Source: Penium margaritaceum (taxonomy: Eukaryota > Streptophyta > Zygnematophyceae > Desmidiales > Peniaceae). From it: DNA of 64,000 nt. Of the stretch, positions 1-11,328 are shown piece after piece (within the stretch, counting starts at the first letter, position 1; every line of letters begins with the position of its first letter). The stretch covers positions 31,963-95,962 of the forward strand of contig SZWC01008580.1 of NCBI GenBank assembly GCA_023375785.1, written 5' to 3'. The position numbers and the translations under genes were made by a program. The notes beneath the pieces are model-generated. The model ran no database searches. It saw nothing but the letters and a program-made list of their open reading frames with translations, and had not been told where the DNA came from.

Positions 1-2292
1 TCATCCGCAGGAAAGACGTGGATTTCCGCGAAAGGTATGTGAGTAAGGGAGAGCATCTCCAACTCGAGAACGCTCCAAAACAGGGAGAGTGGCACACTCT
101 CCTTGAAGTGGGAGACAAAGCACCAGCACAATGGCATGGGATAGGTGTTGCAACAGGGAGAGGAGCTCATGAAGATGACTCGGAGGAATCAGACTCTGAT
201 TCCGACGTATCCGATCCTCCGGAACATGAGGAGGATGCCTCTCCCATCATCAACGACGAACCAGACCTCCAGCCTCCACATCAACATCACCAGCCAGCAG
301 GTTCAAGGAGCAGTTGACGCCTCAAAGTACCTCGGCAGCATTACGACGCAGATAGGGGTGAATGGACAGGCTTCAACTATTCATTCTTGGTTCAAGAGGA
401 GCCAACGTCTGTCGCAGAGGCACTCACTCGGCCTGACAAAGCAGAGTGGGACGAAGCAATTCGNTGCAACAGGGAGAGGAGCTCATGAAGATGACTCGGA
501 GGAATCAGACTCTGATTCCGACGTATCCGATCCTCCGGAACATGAGGAGGATGCCTCTCCCATCATCAACGACGAACCAGACCTCCAGCCTCCACATCAA
601 CATCACCAGCCAGCAGGTTCAAGGAGCAGTTGACGCCTCAAAGTACCTCGGCAGCATTACGACGCAGATAGGGGTGAATGGACAGGCTTCAACTATTCAT
701 TCCTGGTTCAAGAGGAGCCAACGTCTATTGCAGAGGCACTCACATGGCCTGACAAACCAGAGTGGGACGAAGCAATTCGCAGTGAACTCAGCTCCATCGA
801 AGAGAATGGGACATGGGTGCTGGTGGATAGACCTGTCGGGGCTCACGTTGTGGGGTCCAAGTAGGGACTGAAATTAAAAAGGAAACTGGATGGCAAGATA
901 GACAAGTACAAGGCACGGGTGGTAGCAAAGGGGTTCTTCCAACGGCCTGGCGCAGAGAACGATGAGACCTTTGCTCCAGTTGTGATGTTTGCCTCCATCC
1001 GGTCAATGCTCGGCATTGCTGCTGCCGAGAACATGGAGGTCCACAAGATGGATGTCAAGACAGCGTTCCTTTATGGCAAACTTGACAAGGAGGTATTGAT
1101 GGAGGTTCCGGAGGGGGTTGATGCTTCTGAGGGCAAGGTGTGCAGATTGGTGAACGCACTACATGGGCTAAAACAAGCGCCAAGACTTTGGTACCAGGAG
1201 GTGGACATGTTCATGGCCAAGGAATCCTTCATTCACTGCGACAATGACCCTAGCATGTACGTGCATGAGAGTGACAAAGGGACTATGTTGGTTGCCTTGT
1301 ACGCTGATGACCTGATTCTATGCTCTTCTTCGATGCAGCTGCTAGACGATCTCAAGGGGCAGCTGAGTAACAGATTCGAGATGAAGGACATGGGTCCTCT
1401 TGACTTTTATCTTGGAATTTCCATCAAGTGCGACAGAGCAGCAGGTACCATCAGCCTGAATCAGACAAAATACATCGACTCCATCCTCAAACGATACGAC
1501 ATGGCAGATTGCAAACCTGCTAGCACACCCATGAGCTCGGAGTGCAAAATCTCCACCTCCATGTCCCCATCCAACAAAGCGGAGAAAACTGACATGCTGG
1601 GCATCCCATATCAGTCTGCAGTGGGCAGTCCGATGTATGCCATGGTCGCCACCCGACCAGATATGGACCATGCTGTTGGGTAAGTGAGCCGGATTGTGGC
1701 CAATCCTGGTCCACTTCACTGGCAGGCCGTGGAGCGCATCATGCGCTACCTTCAGGGGACACGGTACGTGGGGCTCCAGTTTGGAGGCATCGCTGGATCC
1801 GCACCACTGTGTCTCATGCGCTACACCAATGCTGATTGGGGAGGGAATATCGATGACAGAAAATCTACCTCCGGCTTTGTGTGTATGTTGAATGGATGTG
1901 CAGACAGTTGGGCAAGTTGCAAGCAGGAATGTGTATCTCTGTCAACAGCTGAAGCTGAGTACATCGCCTTGGCTGGGGTGTGTAAAGAGATGCAGTGGCT
2001 ACGAAGCTTGCTATCTGAGCTAAAGGCTCCATAGGCAACGGCGACGGTCATCAAGATTGACAACATGAGCGCCATTGACATGTCAAAGAACCCCGTCCTG
2101 TCTAGGCGCACAAAGCACATCAAGATCCGCTACCACTATGCTCAAGACTCGGTCTACAAGCAGACAGTGGAGCTGGAATGCGTCGGTACCAAGCTCAACC
2201 GGGCTGACATGCTTACAAAGCCACTGGACAAGGATCTCCACCAGGCGGGCAGACAAGGTATCAGCATGGTCAACGCAAGTGATGACGAATGA
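1..2292 (+). pseudogene. Ty1/copia element X: 3' part of pol (linker, reverse transcriptase, RNase H), broken
   Basis: This is the downstream half of a copia polyprotein; its 5' part lies outside the window. The integrase-RT linker (YDAD..W....EEPTS.AEAL, about 318-780) leads into RT (about 799-1500) and RNase H (about 1790-2290). Visible motifs are YKARVVAKGF, the catalytic YADDLIL at about 1300-1320, ADWGG and STAEAEYIAL of RNase H, and the TKHI.I.YH tail. RT and RNase H share one frame interrupted by TAG at 862-864, TAA at 1681-1683 and TAG at 2032-2034, so no full product is expected. The frame upstream of 464 is offset by one base because of the N and the duplication there. Family assignment is firm; the element cannot be autonomous as read. 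Confidence 0.93.
149..779. repeat. 315-bp direct duplication around a single N
   Basis: Bases 149-463 recur at 465-779 (offset 316) with only a few substitutions, and a single N sits between them at 464. Each copy encodes the same linker segment of element X. The pattern suggests two overlapping contig ends joined without merging. A genuine tandem duplication is possible but less likely. Confidence 0.85.
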
Positions 2293-2313
2293 TGATGGTC
2301 ACTGACGCAAGGT

Positions 2314-2327
2314 GCAAGGGAGAGATT
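2314..2327 (+). promoter_or_regulatory. Polypurine tract of element X
   Basis: The purine-rich GCAAGGGAGAGATT immediately precedes TGTTGA and follows the RNase H frame. This is the normal place for the plus-strand primer site at the edge of a copia 3' LTR. Confidence 0.7.
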
Positions 2328-2480
2328 TGTTGAACGTTTTTGCCCCTTGCTCGGTGTTGTAGGACGGATGAGGAATGCTCTGCCCCTTGTGGAGGTATGA
2401 CCCCTAGATCCGTTGTAGTGTTACTCAACTATGCTCTGTCTCTTGTGAGATATGACCTGTGAGTACACTTTGTGGATGAG

Positions 2481-2545
2481 TGGTTACCTTGGCCATTTTG
2501 TTGATTTGGCCGAGTGAGAGGTCATGAGTTCGATCCTGGCCCCAT
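2481..2545 (+). other. tRNA-like sequence inside the LTR of X
   Basis: TGGCCGAGTGAG (2507-2518) resembles a class II tRNA A box, and GTTCGATCC (about 2529-2537) fits the B-box core. They are only about 10 nt apart, far shorter than in a real tRNA gene. It is a relic or a chance resemblance rather than a tRNA. Confidence 0.35.
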
Positions 2546-2736
2546 GCACATCTTGTTTACTGTGGAAGCTTCCAATAAAGAAATTCCGTAGCTTCTTGGA
2601 CGCTACATGGCTGGTCTGTCACCTTGACACTAGGATGCTTATGTGTCAAGCGCACAGTGCAAGTCTATTGGTGATGTGGCTGGTTGAGGCCACTTCCCAA
2701 GAATGTACTTTTGAGTTCTAGGACTGGACAGACTGC

Positions 2737-2745
2737 TATAAAAGG
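2737..2745 (+). promoter_or_regulatory. TATA box of the X LTR
   Basis: TATAAAAGG lies about 410 bp into the LTR, a sensible place for the pol II start of a copia LTR. Confidence 0.55.
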
Positions 2746-2860
2746 ACTTTTCTTGCATGTTGATCAGTTAACCCTTGCTTGATGCTCTCTTGCATATTGA
2801 CGACTTGAGCTCTTCTTGAGATGTAATGCTAAGGCGTTAGTACTCTTGAAGGTGAAGTGT

Positions 2861-3389
2861 ATGCCTGATTGAGTTTGGGGTGCATGACACATGTCAACAA
2901 AGGAAGAAGGCCTAAAAACTTTTGTGTGCTTTTTGGTTTCGCGGCTTCTCTGCCAGAGGTGGTTAGCTCAGTAGCTAACATGCCCCAATGATGATATTGG
3001 TGCAGTACTCTTCCTCTCAAGTGTTGTAATTTATAGCCATATTTCCACTTATTGCAATGCCTCTTGTAACCGTAGTATTGGCAACAGTAGTCAGTGCTGT
3101 CCCGCTGTAGTCATTGTGCACTACTTCTTGTTCTGGCTTTTGCACTCTACAATACATGCACCACCTGCCGCGGTGTCTCTTGCAACTGCATCATTGGCAG
3201 CACTATCAGTGCCTAATCTGCTACTACTACACTCACGAAGTCTATCCCTTCATCTGGCCGATACTCTCCTATAATGGGTGTGACTCCAGCTCATACACTG
3301 AAGTCAGTGTCACAGATTACATATTGCTGTCTAGGGCTCGCTGGATGGATTTCTCCTCCAAGTCACTATGGAGGCAATCGTTACCAACG
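2861..3389. other. No recognised gene
   Basis: There is no open frame with a recognisable domain and no clear repeat. It may be the rest of the X LTR plus flanking sequence. Confidence 0.5.
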
Positions 3390-3900
3390 ATCCTCACAAG
3401 GACTCATGTTTTGAGTTTCTACATGCCCAGTTCTGTTTTACCTTGCCCTCTCGTTCTACGTCCCAAACGAGGGGGTTGTACCGTAAACTTATGAGCTTGC
3501 ATCAGTTTTTCATCTTCTAAACTTGAATATTGTTACAATCAAACTGTAGCTTAATCTTTTGTTGTCCTAGCATGAATTTGTGGTGTACATAACACACTGA
3601 CAATTTTATCACCAGTCCTTTATTCTATCACTCGCGTCTCTCTTGCTCGTCGGCTTCCCTCATCCTGCTCATCTTGTGAGGCGATGAGGGGATGGCAAGG
3701 ACAAGGGCTTAAAGCCATTGGCCTTGGTCCTTGAGGCCTCGCGGCCTCGTGGCCGCTGAGCAAGCAACCGCCTTGATCGGCGAGTAGCATATGGCCGGCC
3801 GATCACCGGCCTGTCACCTAACCGGCCGCCCGCTGTCTAGGCGTTCGGTTGCCATCTGGATGGTAGCCAGATTTGGGCTTGTTGCTGGCCAGCCCTCACA
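3390..3900 (-). repeat. Candidate 3' LTR of gypsy element E
   Basis: This stretch is similar, in the same orientation and with many substitutions and indels, to about 18230-18690. Shared landmarks include a GAGGCCTCGCGGCCTC block, a following GGCCGCTGA and a GCCGGCC-rich tail. The two copies bracket the minus-strand gypsy pol and gag pieces, as an LTR pair would. Divergence is about one third by eye, so E is old. Exact TG/CA ends and a target duplication were not found. Confidence 0.5.
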
Positions 3901-5040
3901 TTGGCAAGGGGTGGTGTTCAACCACCCCCCGCTTATGCGAGGAGGCAGGGAAAAACTGGCCCTCCCCTTGTATTCCTTCCTTCTTCTTATGAATTGTTCT
4001 GGTTCACAGGCAACAGGAAGGAGGGCCCAAGAGTGAATTTTCAACAGTGTGGAAGAAAACTAATAGTTCCAATCACCAAATTAGAACAAAAACATGCACA
4101 GTACTTTGACCTAATATGCAGCTTGTCGCTCAGCATGGCTAGCGGCCTTCTCCAGTTAGGCTTGAGCATCCACGCGACAACTATGCTGGGTGTCCCCAAC
4201 CTCCTATTGTCGCTGTCCATGGACGTCACTATGTGAGAATGTTGTTAACTAATTCTGCAGTCAGGTGGTGTCCCCTACATCATGCCAGATTGTGCAAGCT
4301 GTCAGCTTGCTCCACTACTCATTGACCACCCACGTGGACAAGGGAGATTCAGAATCCCATGAGTTATGTTTGGGTCTACACACGGCCCAGTAAACGAGGT
4401 ATTCCCTAACAACCTACAACCAAATTGTACAATCTTGATGTTAATGTAGGCAAAGGACCTCGTATTGGCCGTGGGCAACAAGGACTATCGGTGGTGTCTG
4501 AATGGATCCTTCTACCATGTATGGAGCCTGTAGGCTCACCTGAAAACACCATGTATCCTCGTGCTTGGTAGATGCATCGATTGGTATGCCACTTGCACGA
4601 TGCCTGCATTGATGGGAAACGGCTCGATCCACTTTGGTAGAAGTCAATATGCCATAGGAAAATCCAGCCAAATTAGCTTAGTACTAAGCAACACGTTGTT
4701 GATGTCAAATGAGACCTCACCACGACTTTTTTTGGCAGGTGCCTTTTGTCATTACAGAGCCCCTTGAAGGTGATCCTTTGCATCCTATAACATGGAGTTT
4801 CTGTACTCGGGAATGTCTCGAGTAAAAAAACATGTCCTTGTGTACTCTTACTCTCCACAAATGAAAAGGACACCACTAAGACACTGACCGTTAATCAACA
4901 TGATCGATGTGAACTAAATGGAATTGTTTGCTAAGTTTTATACCGTAAACTCTACTAGTATTAGGATCTTGTCCAGGCATTCATGAAAGGGTACACGTAC
5001 ATACGTAACATGTGCGCGGAAGTCCCAGGGATGGGAAGTT
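3901..5040 (-). pseudogene. Decayed 3' part of gypsy element E
   Basis: Only short open stretches remain. By position this should hold the integrase core and tail of E on the minus strand. I could not identify the D,D,E residues or a chromodomain. Confidence 0.35.
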
Positions 5041-6289
5041 ATTAGATGATTCTAACAGTATTTTTGTTACTAGTCTTGCTCTAAAGACATGGATCACATG
5101 TCATGCAATTGCTTTGGACATTGACACTCCATCTTGGTCACCAATAGTGGTCCAAGAGTGCCTATCTGGTCTTCCAAGGTCCCACATCACCTGCCACCAG
5201 CGGGTCGTGGAAATAGTAGATAACTTTAACCGGAAGATCCACGAAGTCTAGGATAACAACGTGTTCTATATGCCAGTAAATTCCCACGACCTCCATCAAT
5301 TCATACATTTCTAGATTTTGAGAGTGTTGAAACCAAGAATCAACACAGTACCTTATCTAGATCATGTGTAAAAAACCATTACAGTGGATAATCTCTCAAT
5401 GTGGTGGCCGTTGAGGTGCGATAGGATCTAATGTTTGCCCTGTAGGTATTGCAATGGCTGCAAAGCACCCATGAACCTCTGCGGTTGCTTTAACTTTCAT
5501 TGGCCGTCGGCTTAGTGGATTGGCCACATTGATGCGTCATGGCTGACACTCCATGTGTCTCATGCATTTTCTCCAAGACGTTTGTTGATATGTTCGGTTA
5601 CGTTTAAAAGAACACCAAAGGGTTGTGGTTCATCATTACCATTACACTCCCCTCAGTACCCTTGAGGTAACGCCACATCTTGAAGTCTTGTACCAAAGCG
5701 AGGAGTTCCTCATCACGAGTCCTACATCGTATTTCTGTGGGGATGAGCTTCCATCTCTCATACGCAATTGGATGACCATTCTGCATGAGAATTTCTCATT
5801 GTCTACTCCCAACACATCATACTGCACCTTCCTCGATTGCGATAGATGTGGAAGAGCAAAGACAGGTGCCATGGAAAACGTTTCCTTGATTTTGAGGAAA
5901 GCGTTGTCAAAGTCAGATGTGCATTTCCAATTCACGTATCTTTATGTGAGCCTGGTTAATGACATTGCCAATGTCAAAAGCCCTCAAGGCTGAGGAAAGA
6001 CTAACATGTCCAACAATTTTCCGGCGCGGCCAATTCACCACACCTTTGACCTTTCATGGCCGGACAAGGATACTATCCTTGTCAACTGTGTGTCCAAGGT
6101 GTTTCAGCTAATCTTATAGAAAATTACCCTTGCTCACTTTTGCATCAAATTCCTGGTTCGGAGGAAACCAGGTTGTCGTCCAAGTAAGCCAACACAAACA
6201 GACCGAGTGTTTTGGAAAGTGCTTGGTTCATTTCTCCTTGGAAGATTGTCGGGGAATTTGCAAGCTTGATCCCAAAATCCCAATATTGA
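5040..6289 (-). pseudogene. Gypsy element E: RT palm/thumb, RNase H and integrase zinc domain
   Basis: Read on the minus strand from 6289 downward, the order is typical Ty3/gypsy. An RT segment has FG..LANSPTIFQ..MN and the catalytic YLDDNLVSS (about 6150-6280). The thumb-like LGHTVDKDSI..RP.KV...WP follows (about 6020-6110). RNase H shows a degenerate APVFALP and the later DEELLALV..F..WRYLKG (about 5620-5900). The integrase H2C2 region shows HDPLVAGDVGPWKTR and HYW.PRW (about 5100-5230). Several stops and frame changes interrupt it. The upstream part of the same RT lies at 9141-9629, on the other side of transposon P1. Confidence 0.85.
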
Positions 6290-6291
6290 TA

Positions 6292-9138
6292 CCGTACTCC
6301 TACATGATTTTGCCGTCCAAATTTTTTTAGGGGTGTTGTCATGATTTGCCCACTCTTTTATTTAATTTGTTCTTGTTTGAATGGAAAAGACCAGGCTCTA
6401 CCGTAGTGGGGTATTCGTTGGGTCGTGCCTATTTGTTTCCCAAGAGACGTGCATTTGACCTCCGTAGAGCGCACAGAGACACACATTTCAAATTCCAAAT
6501 CCGCAAACGGTTATTCGACATTGGTCGATTATGGCACGTCTGCCATTGTACTTTTGTTTTCATGTGCATGCGATGTCTTGACGGCCACCGGCACAATCGC
6601 TTTAGAAATCGGCCAAACAAAAGTGTCGATTTCATCAAGATGAACGGACAGGGCACTCGGTTCTGTTGGGACGACTGGCTGCGGCGGCGCTTTGCCATGG
6701 GTAGCCAGGTCATGACTCACAATCGCGTCACCGCTGTGCAATACTTTGTAAATGCACTCCTCATGGAAAACGCCGAGCAAGTGTACAGCTCGGCACCAAG
6801 GCAACCCTCACCAAGTTTTTTGACAAGATTTCTGCCAATGAGTAAAGAGAGTGTGTGGCACATGCACTCACGGCAACCAAGCCAGTTGCTCCTCCTGTGA
6901 CGCGTCACAGTCCTAGAAGGCCAAGGAAGCACCCTCTTGTCCTCCCTCCGTCGGTTGCATCTACGACGTTGACAGCGCCTACCAAGATGACCAAGGGCAA
7001 CCCTCACAATGTTTTGCATGAGCATCTCCCTCGTCGCAAGGGAAGACAAGTTGTCTTCTCTGTCGACGAGTCTGAGGGAGACGATGATGTGCCCCAAGAT
7101 GCAGATGCTACTGCAAATCCTGCTGATGAAGCAGAAGTAGCCAGCAGCTCCGCTCCTGCTGCCGATTTTCCGACTGACGGATGCAAAGCTATCAAACGTG
7201 TCACAATAGAGGTGCTAATTGTGGAGCTTGAAGTGGATGCGGTGGAGGACGAGACAACAATTTTTGCTAACGGCATCACAACTGCCTTGCAGCTGCCTCT
7301 TACACCACCCACACCAGAAACATCATCATCGACCGAATCAACTACAAAACGTGGAAAGTACATGGATTGGTGTGGCTTGGGCCATGTGCCCATCATCTAT
7401 GCCACTGTCGTCCGGTGCGGTGGCATCATCAAGGCCATCCAACATCTACGCCAACACTACCGGCTTCCGCATCAGCCGTCCATCTACAAGAAGTTGTCTC
7501 CATCGACGGTCCGTGGATGGTACAAGCCGGGCATAAACCATTTGCACAACATCTAATCCCCAAGCTGTCCAAATCCCCGCGCGCACCGATTCAAGAGGCC
7601 ACTAATAAAGGTCCTAGGATGCAAGGCAGCTGTGCAAGACATATCTTATACCTATCTTATCTGATCTCTTTCATAGCACCCCGCACTGAAGAACGAATTG
7701 GTACATAGCTCATTCGCATGCACGAGGCCAGCACACCACTTTCATCCATCACCATCCAAGAGAAAGTGGTGGCCATTCTCTCAAAGCGTGGGGTGGTGAC
7801 GATGGATGGCAAGCCGATTGGTGAGATTTTTTGTCGTAGCTGGTGTCGCAAGTTCATTGCCAAAAAACTTGATTGGTCATGGCGTTGTGGAACCACCGCA
7901 TTGCAGAAGAATCTTGCTGATTGGGAGGCCCGCACGATGAGAATGTTGAAGCACGCTACGTTCCTCGCATGTTTGAATCACATCCATGATTTTTTCGTCG
8001 TGAACATGGATCACACCAGCGTACAACTTGTGTCCTTGCCGCGGTACATGTATGCACCCAAGTGGTTTGACAAGGTCGAAGTCTGTGGGAAAGAAGACAA
8101 ATGACAGGTGACAGCCGTCATAGCATCATCGATGGATGGGGAAGTCCTGCCGCTACAAGTCATCTAGACGAGGAAGACCAATGCATGTCACCCGGGTAGT
8201 GAAAATTCGGACTACGCGCTTCACAATCCTGGCTGGCACTTAACGCATGCGCCAAACCATTGGACAAGCGTGGAGAAAACAAAACAATTGTTCCACATGA
8301 TCTTGGAACCTAACTTCATCGACAAATGCAAGCATGAGCGACTGTCTCCCAAGCATGTGCGTCTACTGTTGATTTTGGATGTGTGGTGCCCTCATGCCAC
8401 GGACTCGTTCAGTTTATGGGTTGCACATCACTTCCCCTGGGCGGTCCTCATCTAAATCCTTGCGGGATGTACATAAACGTTGCAGTCTGCAGATATTGGA
8501 CTGAAGCGTCCTTCCAAGGCCGAATCTTCCACCGCATACATCTGTTGGATGGAACAGCAGCTGTAGGACAGAGGCACGGTCAACCTCGGCATGCGTCACA
8601 TCAAGGACACTGCCATGGGTTAGATGCAGCGAGGCTAGGGTCATCTGCGCATTGACAGTCAACTTGTTTGAAACGTCTGGAAGGCTAGCGGGTTCACCAT
8701 GATGTTTGAGCCCCCTTTTGCATCCAAGGCGTCCGCGAACTACGAAACATTCATGACAAAGCCCGAAATGCAGGGCTATGAGGACAAATATTTTGTGGCA
8801 TGATTGTTCTTTCCATGTTTAGTCAATGCCTTTTTTTTTTCCTGTCAATCTCTCCCTCTCTTGTTCCCTCTCTGTCACTCGCTTGATTGCTCCTACACGT
8901 GCAGTTAATGGAGATCAGTACTGGACAAAATCCTAGAACATATACAAATCGGCCCAAAAATGAGATGGAACACCGATAAGAAGACGTAGAATACTGCACT
9001 TCCAAACGTCGTCGTGAAATAACCAATAATGATTATCCTGTATTCATTGTCATCCCAATTTTTTTCTACCAGTAGTCAAATAAATGAAATCGTCGTCCTC
9101 CAACAATTGTTTAACGACAAAATCTTGTAGCAGTAGGG
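6292..9138 (+). mobile_element. P1: pogo-like (Tc1/mariner superfamily) DNA transposon, 2847 bp
   Basis: The element has 24-bp terminal inverted repeats (6292-6315 and 9115-9138) that differ at four positions and begin CCGTACT and CCCTACT. It is flanked by TA on each side (6290-6291 and 9139-9140), the target duplication typical of Tc1/mariner/pogo elements. It carries one plus-strand transposase gene, now broken. It sits inside the RT of gypsy element E. Removing it with one TA joins the two RT parts in the same frame, apart from a nearby TAA. I consider both ends well placed. Confidence 0.9.
6855..8803 (+). pseudogene. P1 transposase, DDE/D (pogo-like), broken
   Basis: The N-terminal 234 codons (6855-7556) hold an acidic, Ser/Thr/Pro-rich stretch and then a likely helix-turn-helix DNA-binding region ending LSPSTVRGWYKPG. 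The catalytic part continues in another frame (from about 7530 to 8803). WCRKFIAKKLDWSWR precedes the first Asp in NMDHTSV (codon 8009). The second Asp is in LLILDVWCPH (8378) and a third in LQSADIGLKRP (8492), giving DD37D spacing. Between them VTAVIASSMDGEVLPLQV matches the usual strand after the first Asp. One frameshift near 7530-7556 and several stops (7706, 8102, 8165, 8453, 8477 and later) inactivate it. The acidic triad itself survives. Confidence 0.85.
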
Positions 9139-9140
9139 TA

Positions 9141-10620
9141 TTATCTCATGTGCATTTGAAATGCTATTTTGGACACATCATCTTTTGAGATAGTATGCTT
9201 GATGGTACGCTTGAGATGAATCACAGGGCAAGTATATGTTTTCTCCGTGAATTTGGTCAAACATGTCCTTAATCCGCGATAAGACGCAACAACAATTCAC
9301 CGTCAGGTGGTTCAGCACCCAGTAGTCCATGCACATGCATGAAATACTGTGTCTTTTATTCACAAGAAGGATCACTGTACCGTACGGTAAGCTACTTGGC
9401 TTGATTTATCCTTTTGTAATGTACTCTTTTATTCGGCATCTTTCCTCTCTTTTGGACTGAGGCAATACATGGGTCTAAATGGAGGAGTTGCCTCTGGTTG
9501 TTGTGGAATTGTGTGGCCCATGTGTTGTTCAAGTGGAAGCCCAGCCGGTGGGTCTTGAAATACATCCAAGAATGCTATGAGTAGAGATTTAATCTGTGGC
9601 GGTGTGTCTTCATTCACTTTGTCGTCCATTTTCCATAGCTAAGGTGAGAAGTATCGACAACCTTGTTGAGCATATCTCTTGACCTACATCGTAGACAAGC
9701 CGGCATGGACTTTAAGTCAATTTGGTGACAATTCCATACTCAAAATCAACGTAAAGTGACACTGTTTCTTCTGAGAGATCAAAGTCTTCACTACATAACA
9801 CTCTATATGTAACCTTGAATATAAGTTCTTTTCTTTACAAGTACAAATTAGGAGTATGACATGGTTGTACCATCCGATTGCTTGTACTTAAGGCCTATCT
9901 GTCAGATAAAGCTAAGGCTAATGAATAAATCGTCTCCTCTGGTGTCAGCCAGTTCGTTTACGTACACTAGCTAGGTGTCGTTTGAGCTGCATCATCATAT
10001 TGTCTCTTGTTATCCGAGTTAAAAGGCTCGATGACATCAAACAAAGTTTGTTAGAAATAGAGAATCAGTACGGTAGATGCCGTAGATCCCATGATTCACC
10101 CACTTGATTCCACATCTTATGGCTATGTGTGAATTCAACAAGCACCTCCAAGTCTCTAATTTTGCCTATGTCAAAACAATTGGCCAAAGGTACTGCGAAT
10201 GTGATTGATTCTATTTGTGAGGGCGTAAAGGCGGTCGCTTCAATCAGAGCATTGCACAATTCTTACACATTGGTAAGTTTTTTCACCACTAAGAAAGTTT
10301 GATAATGTATCTCTTTCAGAGACTAAACGTTTAGGGGACAATGACCAGCAATAATTGTGGAATGAGGTTCAATGAGAGTGGAGAAAATATTTTGGAAATT
10401 TGAGCTCATAAGAAACTCTGACATTTTCACTATCTTATCAAAAGATGTTAATCCAGACTCATGATCCATCTTTTTCCTTGAGTGGTCCACACTAGCATCA
10501 CTCAGGGGTGGGGAAACTTGCTCCACAGCCTGTCCATTGCCTCGGCCACCGCCCTGTCCATGGCCTCTTGCTGCACCATCCCATTGAGGTGTTGCGGCTA
10601 CATCTAACGTTGTGGCCTCT
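9141..10620 (-). pseudogene. Gypsy element E: pre-RT region and N-terminal reverse transcriptase
   Basis: The minus-strand frame at 9629-9429 reads like the gypsy pre-RT segment (F.DVFQDPPAGLPLEQ..HTI). The frame at 9375-9141 gives the fingers of RT: LLVNKRHS, then MDYWVLNHLTVN, DMFDQIHG and AYHQAYY. The region 9640-10620 should hold the protease; I found short open stretches but no convincing DSG/DTG motif. At 10620 the frame continues in register from the gag zinc knuckle at 15.5 kb once copia element D is removed. Inactive. Confidence 0.75.
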
Positions 10621-10625
10621 TTTCC
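10621..10625. repeat. Target site duplication of D (left copy)
   Basis: TTTCC here is repeated exactly at 15495-15499, on the other side of element D. Confidence 0.9.
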
Positions 10626-10826
10626 TATTGGCCTTAGGGTGAGTGTGCACCCTGGAGGGTCCCTAGCAGTGGCTGGTTCACACCACCAACTGTTTTTGGA
10701 GAGACTGAAACTGTGGAGGCAACTGGTTCCAAGGCTGGCTGAAAACTGGTCAGAGAGTGTGGCAATAGTTTTTTGGCCTCAATTGACTGGGAGCGAACTC
10801 TTGATCAGGGCTCAAAAGTAGTGGCG

Positions 10827-10834
10827 TTTTATAG
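10827..10834 (-). promoter_or_regulatory. TATA box in the 3' LTR of D
   Basis: The plus strand reads GTTTTATAGCC, giving CTATAAAAC on the minus strand. The other LTR has the same box at 14992-14998. Confidence 0.6.
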
Positions 10835-10849
10835 CCACTGATCTAAGAT

Positions 10850-11118
10850 TTCCAGAACACGAAAGCATGCCAGATTTGAAGCTTCCTAGCAGATTCTATG
10901 GCTTCTAGAGTGGCCCTTAGTAGGCTGTCCTTTTTCCCACCTAGGAAGGCATCCCTTCCTTCCTCTAGAATCTTCTGCCTCTTCCTAGATTCCTCAGCTT
11001 GCTTCTAGTAGGAGGGAAGGTGTCCACAAGACTAAGACACCTCTAGATGCCTTCTAGGACAAGTCACCTCCTCTAGAAGGTGTGCCACCTTCCTGGACAC
11101 TCACCTGGCCTTCTAGAA
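10850..11118 (-). promoter_or_regulatory. Heat-shock-element-like cores in the 3' LTR of D
   Basis: Three perfect nTTCnnGAAn or nGAAnnTTCn cores occur: TTCCAGAA (10850-10857), GAATCTTC (10968-10975) and TTCTAGAA (11111-11118). Several one-off variants of TTCTAGA lie between them. All are upstream of the TATA box in the element's own direction. A heat response is an inference. Confidence 0.45.
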
Positions 11119-11202
11119 ACTTAAAGAGGAATTCTAGAGGTTGAGCTAGCTTCTTGGTATCGATTATTCACGTCCCTTGAGGCAGGGCAGAAACTGATGT
11201 TG

Positions 11203-11268
11203 TGGGACTTGAACCCGGGCCATTGCCTCTACAGGTGGACACCATTAGCCACTAAGCCACTAAGGGCT
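11203..11268 (-). other. tRNA-like A/B-box block in the 3' LTR of D
   Basis: On the minus strand TGGCTTAGTGG (11249-11259) matches the pol III A box, and GGTTCAAGTCC (11205-11215) matches the B box, about 33 nt apart. This resembles a tRNA-derived segment within the U3 part of the LTR. The T-arm pairs only partly, so it is not a functional tRNA. Confidence 0.6.
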
Positions 11269-11328
11269 GTATTTTTGGTGATCCCTTTTGGAGTCACTCT
11301 TGCCATGGTGAGGAGCATCTCTCCAACA

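Larger units (their letters stand above)
2328..2860 (+). repeat. 3' LTR of element X (right end uncertain)
   Basis: The LTR starts with TGTTGAACG directly after the polypurine tract. It contains a tRNA-like stretch (about 2481-2545) and a TATA box (TATAAAAGG, 2737-2745). The partner LTR is outside the window, so the right edge is only a guess. Confidence 0.55.
10626..11328 (-). repeat. 3' LTR of D (703 bp)
   Basis: It aligns along its whole length with 14791-15494. On the minus strand it starts TGTTGGAGAG and ends near CCAATA. It holds a tRNA-like block, three heat-shock-element-like cores and a TATA box. Confidence 0.92.

Noticed and set aside
10060-10075. A third P1-type terminus (CAGTACGGTA)
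   Set aside because: Only ten bases match, the next bases diverge, and no partner end was found nearby.
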